A stretch of DNA of 64,000 bases from Watersipora subatra (lineage: Eukaryota > Bryozoa > Gymnolaemata > Cheilostomatida > Watersiporidae): contig NC_088708.1 in assembly GCF_963576615.1 (NCBI RefSeq), positions 68,530,672-68,594,671 on the forward strand. Reading direction: 5' to 3'. Made by a program: the position numbers and the translations under genes. This document shows positions 61,201 to 64,000 of the stretch, piece after piece. How positions within the stretch are numbered: the stretch's first letter is position 1; every line of letters starts with the position of its first letter. Under the pieces are notes generated by a model, which did not search any database, was not told where the DNA came from, and was given only the letters and a program-made list of their open reading frames with translations.

Positions 61201-61885
61201 ATACGTCTACAATACCCGCGATCATCAAGCAGAAGGATGCCATAAAGAACTTGCAGCTTTCCAAAACTGTCACCATTATGTCGAAGCTACGAAGTAATGT
61301 GCATGATGGAATGGTTACGTTTATTATGGATCAATGACAAGGAATTGCCTGGTGACTTGGTTTCTGTAATTTATCATTATTTTATTGACATTGATCATAC
61401 ATCAGTGTTACTGATGTATGATCGATGTCAATTATTACTAGTTTGACTTATATATCAATGACTTTTTACTCGTTCATTTATATACCAATTGCTAAATTAT
61501 ATGTTATTCAACTGTATTTCGGAGTGCTTTCATATCGCTAGAACGCATTAATACATATTACATTATTTTAAATAGTAAAAATTGCTTTCAGATCCGCTTT
61601 TTTGACATACAACGATGGTGTAGAACGAATTAAATTTGTATCTCAAGGTACCTCTAGTGTCTGACATCCAAGATACTATTTGCATCAATCTACCAAGTAG
61701 TCAACCAAGTAGTCTTGAAAGTTGTGCTGCTCATGTCTAGTACAGATTTCTTGTAATCCAGGATGAGAGTGACAAGGCGGTCAGTGGCACCGCCAGCTAA
61801 AGACCCGCCTACTAAGTCTGTGCGCAAGTCTGCTGCCGGCACCAGCTCTGAAAGGCTCATAGATGATCTTCTTGGTGAGATGTGA
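49272..61885 (+). CDS. XRCC4: XRCC4, non-homologous end-joining scaffold
   Basis: Nine exons join in frame to 431 residues (human about 336): 49272-49416, 50426-50619, 52879-53049, 53250-53306, 53630-53684, 54300-54570, 57351-57408, 60162-60382, 61762-61885. The head (residues 1-120) reads KVELEDGRQLYFSIKQKT, GWSIILTDGDKVWDTVG and later DCFFWSIYLPKDDK then FRLGSLNI, matching human GFVITLTDGHSAW and FRLGSFNLEKV. The long helix (about 120-207) ends FVAVLNEKKRKIRELQDQ, matching human FILVLNEKKTKIRSL. XRCC4 dimerises through this helix, holds DNA ligase IV and works with XLF in DNA end joining in the nucleus. The tail is basic, then acidic (SSDEDTDIDD), then Ser/Thr rich, and ends ERLIDDLLGEM, like the human end SPEDLFDEI. 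The start is the Met nearest the family N terminus. Introns are large and hold five minisatellites and several transposons. Converges on FAHD1. Confidence 0.92.
49970..50110. repeat. 18-bp minisatellite, XRCC4 intron 1
   Basis: About seven units of accatataaccatatgaa. The 18-bp period keeps frames open on both strands (YNHMKP repeats), which are artefacts. Confidence 0.9.
50719..52552. mobile_element. DNA-transposon-like element with GTAAAACCT ends, XRCC4 intron 2
   Basis: Inverted ends: left gtaaaacctgtatttgaacg, right (reverse) tgtaaaacctttatttgaat, with ggcgatct- and cacc-containing inner parts on both sides. The right end abuts a TA. Length about 1.8 kb. No transposase was found. The TA-type end suggests a Tc1/mariner or pogo relative; the family is not certain. 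Confidence 0.6.
51985..52065 (+). repeat. tRNA-derived SINE-like fragment
   Basis: A-box-like cttagcaaggcgtcgg is followed by acttgcaaac and a B-box-like ggttctgagatcaagtc at the normal tRNA spacing. The acceptor stem does not pair, so it is not a working tRNA gene. It lies inside the 50719-52552 element. Confidence 0.45.
53357..53638. repeat. 46-bp minisatellite overlapping the XRCC4 exon 5 acceptor
   Basis: Six units of a 46-bp repeat (tagctgtgagtactagctaa, tgttatacagtgtatctgat, agtttg). The true acceptor gtatctgatag and the first 11 nt of exon 5 (tttgtagctgt) are the end of this array. The upstream units carry copies of the same acceptor, some with one base changed in the exon-like part. 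Confidence 0.9.
54622..56168. mobile_element. 1.5-kb foldback element, Mutator-like, XRCC4 intron 6
   Basis: Long inverted arms: the outer 230 bp pair from the two ends (gcctgtcttgacaaactgtt and its complement) and a second paired zone lies at about 55070-55200 with 55785-55930. Direct copies of atcagtgca at 54613-54621 and 56169-56177 are a perfect 9-bp target duplication, which fits Mutator-type elements. A smaller palindrome is inserted in the left arm. The central ~580 bp has no coding. Open frames in the arms on opposite strands mirror each other. Confidence 0.85.
54850..55057. mobile_element. Small palindromic MITE inside the foldback arm
   Basis: About 208 bp with inverted ends (gtttaaccagcgaccagtct; reverse ttcaaccaaagaccagtct, then ctg-gtaaacttt on both sides). 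It is absent from the matching place in the right arm, so it entered after the foldback formed. Confidence 0.65.
56705..56985. repeat. 60-bp minisatellite, XRCC4 intron 6
   Basis: About 4.5 units of a 60-bp repeat (atttattccatgccaacata, atacttgaatagctctgcat, ataagtaccctaatggaatc). The first unit has a short extra ataagtatat stretch. Confidence 0.9.
57518..57635. repeat. 39-bp minisatellite, XRCC4 intron 7
   Basis: Three units of gagttatgatattcaatagc plus caacacccagtctatggta. Confidence 0.88.
57950..59500. repeat. Large 53-bp minisatellite, XRCC4 intron 7
   Basis: About 29 highly similar units (tgaaaagtaaaaactgcata, gctcaatccataaaatgtag, tcattattttata). Two main unit types differ at one base (tcattat or tctttat); two units read gcgcaatcc. 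Very high identity suggests recent expansion and probably variable length between individuals. Confidence 0.95.
60830..61656 (+). mobile_element. Tigger/pogo-type element, broken, XRCC4 intron 8
   Basis: Left end after TA reads caatcatactttgagatacg; right end (reverse) reads agaggtaccttgagatac. CAGTCATACTTCGAGATACG-type ends are known from pogo/Tigger elements. Short coding pieces near 61130-61320 resemble the N-terminal helix-turn-helix of Tigger transposases (KHERDVRIINLANEYVYNT in one frame, STIPAIIKQKDAIKNL in the next), with a frameshift between them. The catalytic core is missing. Confidence 0.7.
61384..61432. repeat. Near-perfect 49-bp palindrome
   Basis: attgacattgatcatacatc and its complement around a short tta-containing centre, with one mismatch seen. 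It lies inside the Tigger-type element in XRCC4 intron 8 and could form a strong hairpin. Confidence 0.8.
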
Positions 61886-62677
61886 TTTAAAATCCTTTTG
61901 CGTGATGTAAAATGATGTCTGTACGTTCAAACAATCTTTGTTTGGCAGTTCTTTTATTGACACTGAATATGCACTTCACGTACTTTAGTAATTATTACCT
62001 CACTCTCTGTATTTGATGTGCGTCAACATTCCTTGAGTTTAAATTTATTTATAATTGTATTTCTATTTCTCTGCAGTTGTCAATCAAATCCTGGAGAATA
62101 GCAAGTTTAAAATTTATTTCTGCATCAATTATTAATCATCTAGTGTAATGAGCTACTTTACAAGCATATATTATGCTACGCAAGCTGTTTTCAGTAGAGT
62201 ATATGATGCTATTTTATTGTCTTTAGACTCTGTAATGATTTTAAATGATGATAGTGTAGAACATTTAGCATTTTACAATTATTAATGAACTTTTTATATT
62301 TTCAATGATCGTATTTTCAACTGCGTGTATCAGACTATTCAAACCTTAGCAAACATCTGGTTTTATTTAATAAACTATTACACCAGTCCAATGCCATTCT
62401 CTTTAACACTTAGATGGCTCAAGAAAAAATGTCGCTGGTGCGACATTCTGTAAAAGCAATGCACATGTACTACTATTATAGGTTCTAATTTACTGATTTT
62501 TGATAGGTTCTAATTTTTCATGCAAATCTATTATTTCATGCATATTTTAAAGCATTATTATATAGCACTGCGGAGAGAACAGTTTATCCACGAGTGATAA
62601 CAGTAGCACTATACCATAAAAATGAATGTTCTTTTATCTACAGTAGCCTTCTCTATTCATTAGACACGCATACTTAT
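61886..62677. other. Convergent spacer between XRCC4 and FAHD1
   Basis: AT-rich. AATAAA at about 62369-62374 is a possible XRCC4 polyadenylation signal. No exon seen. Confidence 0.5.
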
Positions 62678-63163
62678 TCACTTAATATAATATTCAATGT
62701 TGGGGCAGCCTTCAATCCCAGCTGTTATAACATCACCAGATTTAACAGGGCCCACCCCAGCTGGTGTGCCAGTAAGAACTAGGTCTCCAGGCTCAAGAGT
62801 AAATATACCACTTATGTAGCTAACCAAGTCTGGCACTGAGAATATCATATCCTTAGTGTTGCCGCTTTGCTTCGTTTCATTATTAACTTTTAACCAAATG
62901 TCCAGAGCTTGCAGGCTCTTCGGCATAGAGGAGAGTGGAGTGAAGTCCCCTACTGGGCATGAAGTATCAAAGCCCTTGGCTACAGACCACGGTAGTCCCT
63001 TGTTTTTTAGCTCTGTCTGTTTGACTCGGTCTGTCATATCGAGAGCGACAGTGCAACCAGCAATATGACTCAAGGCATCAGCTGCTGAAATGTCCTTGCA
63101 CTTTTTGCTGATAATCACACCTAATTCGACCTCGTGATGCAGCTCATTAGCTCCCTTGGGCAG
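62678..63163 (-). CDS. FAHD1: FAHD1, last exon (acylpyruvase / oxaloacetate decarboxylase)
   Basis: A single terminal exon of 162 codons including the stop. It begins in phase 0 after a tttcag acceptor with LPKGANELHHEVELGVIISK and ends NIEYYIK. It matches human FAHD1 through the exon: CTVALDMTDR, NKGLPWSVAKGFDTSCPVGD, LWLKVN-like IWLKVNNETKQSG, MIFSVPDLVSYISGIFTLEPG, DLVLTGTPAGVGPVKSGD. HHEVELG holds family metal-binding glutamates. FAHD1 is a mitochondrial enzyme that cleaves acylpyruvates and decarboxylates oxaloacetate. The N-terminal exon(s), with the targeting peptide, lie beyond the right edge or were not seen; the remaining 837 bp of the window would be intron. Confidence 0.93.
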   Translation of the reverse strand: MPKGANELHHEVELGVIISKKCKDISAADALSHIAGCTVALDMTDRVKQTELKNKGLPWSVAKGFDTSCPVGDFTPLSSMPKSLQALDIWLKVNNETKQSGNTKDMIFSVPDLVSYISGIFTLEPGDLVLTGTPAGVGPVKSGDVITAGIEGCPNIEYYIK

Positions 63164-63744
63164 CTGAAATTAGAATGACAAAATTTAAATCTCAACTCAT
63201 GTACAGAAATATTAGGAGCTGCCAGGTGATGACAACTCATCTAGATAGTCATGAGGCAAGTTGAAGCGTCTCAGACAATATTTGTATTGTATCAAAGCTT
63301 CCCTAGCATACCTAATATCAATAATGATTTGAAGCTTATGTTTCAAACATCGCAGTACAAGCTACCTAGCCAATGTCTGAAGGGCTACCGATGCAGAATA
63401 CTGCAGTGGTGTGGCAACCTGAAAGATATGAGCGATACAACCTGCCACTACCACAAACTGCCTTCTACTACCTGCAAACTGCCATTGTGCCTCCACTATT
63501 GTAACGTTACAACATCCTACAATTCATATGTATGATGAGAAAGCTACTGTGTAGCTGGCTTTCTTTTGATTTAAAAGAAACCACAAATCTGCATATATAT
63601 ATATACCACGGTCTAAGGTATATATACCCTATATACGCACACAGATACACATACATATGCACACGGATATACATGTATACATATACACACAGATATATAC
63701 ATGTATATGTATATATGGTATAGGTCTACATAGATATATACATA
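63164..63744. other. Probable FAHD1 intron with TA/CA-rich microsatellite
   Basis: At 63590-63740 the DNA is a mixed (ta)n, (ca)n, tacata run. No further FAHD1 exon was seen. Confidence 0.5.
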
Positions 63745-64000
63745 CAGTGGTGTGCGAAATAAACTGAACCCTTTTGTTGAAAAACTAAAACTCTCATTTT
63801 AAGTCATTTACAACATTATTACTCATTGTGAATTTAGTCAATAGCCATAAATTGTATATTAAATTAATCCTCTTTTTTTCTTAATTTCAAATATGTAAAG
63901 TAAACAACTGTAAAATTGTGTTCTTGAATGATTTCTGTAAGCTAAATTCTGAAGATTTAATTTTTTTAATAGTTGAAAATAGCAATTTGCACAGATATGA
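63745..64000 (+). mobile_element. Tc1/mariner-type element, left end only
   Basis: After a TA, the sequence begins cagtggtgtgcgaaataaac, a form of the cagtggtgtgcaaaa ends common in Tc1/mariner elements. The rest runs past the window, so neither the other end nor a transposase can be seen. Confidence 0.5.

Overview
The window is eukaryotic, animal nuclear DNA: AT-rich, intron-bearing and full of transposons and minisatellites. Five protein-coding genes can be recognised by reading exons whose GT/AG splice sites keep the reading frame. They are a CNBD1-like cyclic-nucleotide-binding protein (+, 1619-6524, 5' end not found), SLC7A6OS/IWR1 (-, 7283-11538, complete), ZSWIM2 (-, 34188-39223, complete), XRCC4 (+, 49272-61885, complete) and the last exon of FAHD1 (-, 62678-63163, the rest lies beyond the window). 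This gene set and the protein similarity fit an invertebrate animal, perhaps a lophotrochozoan. That placement is inference and the species cannot be named from sequence alone. Names rest on remembered family sequences, not on a search.

Layout: CNBD1 and SLC7A6OS converge at about 6.5-7.3 kb. From 11.5 to 34.2 kb is a transposon-rich stretch: a 4-kb hAT transposon with another element inside it (13872-17885), a young Ty3/Gypsy LTR retroelement with perfect 5-bp target duplications (19027-25375) that itself carries a 1.7-kb insertion, a small hAT MITE (25540-25727), and old LTR-element remains on the minus strand (27.4-32.5 kb). ZSWIM2 follows, with a palindromic transposon in one intron. From 39 to 49 kb there is one unidentified minus-strand gene candidate (42438-43539), a ~1-kb inverted-repeat element that is the second copy of the one inside the first hAT, and a deleted hAT with perfect 8-bp target duplications and a Tigger/pogo element nested in it. 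XRCC4 fills 49.3-61.9 kb; its introns hold several more elements. A Tc1/mariner-type terminus starts at 63745.

The strongest unusual signals are: (1) an exact histone-mRNA-type 3' stem-loop 23 nt after the stop codon of a C2H2 zinc-finger ORF, inside the element nested in the Gypsy copy; (2) minisatellites that have copied the 3' splice site of the exon beside them, in XRCC4 and in CNBD1; (3) a dozen unrelated minisatellites spread over the introns of three of the genes; (4) two large palindromic foldback elements with 9-10 bp target duplications, each inside a gene intron. The host genes do not form a shared pathway: XRCC4 is DNA end joining, IWR1 is RNA polymerase II import, ZSWIM2 is a ubiquitin ligase, FAHD1 is mitochondrial acylpyruvate metabolism.
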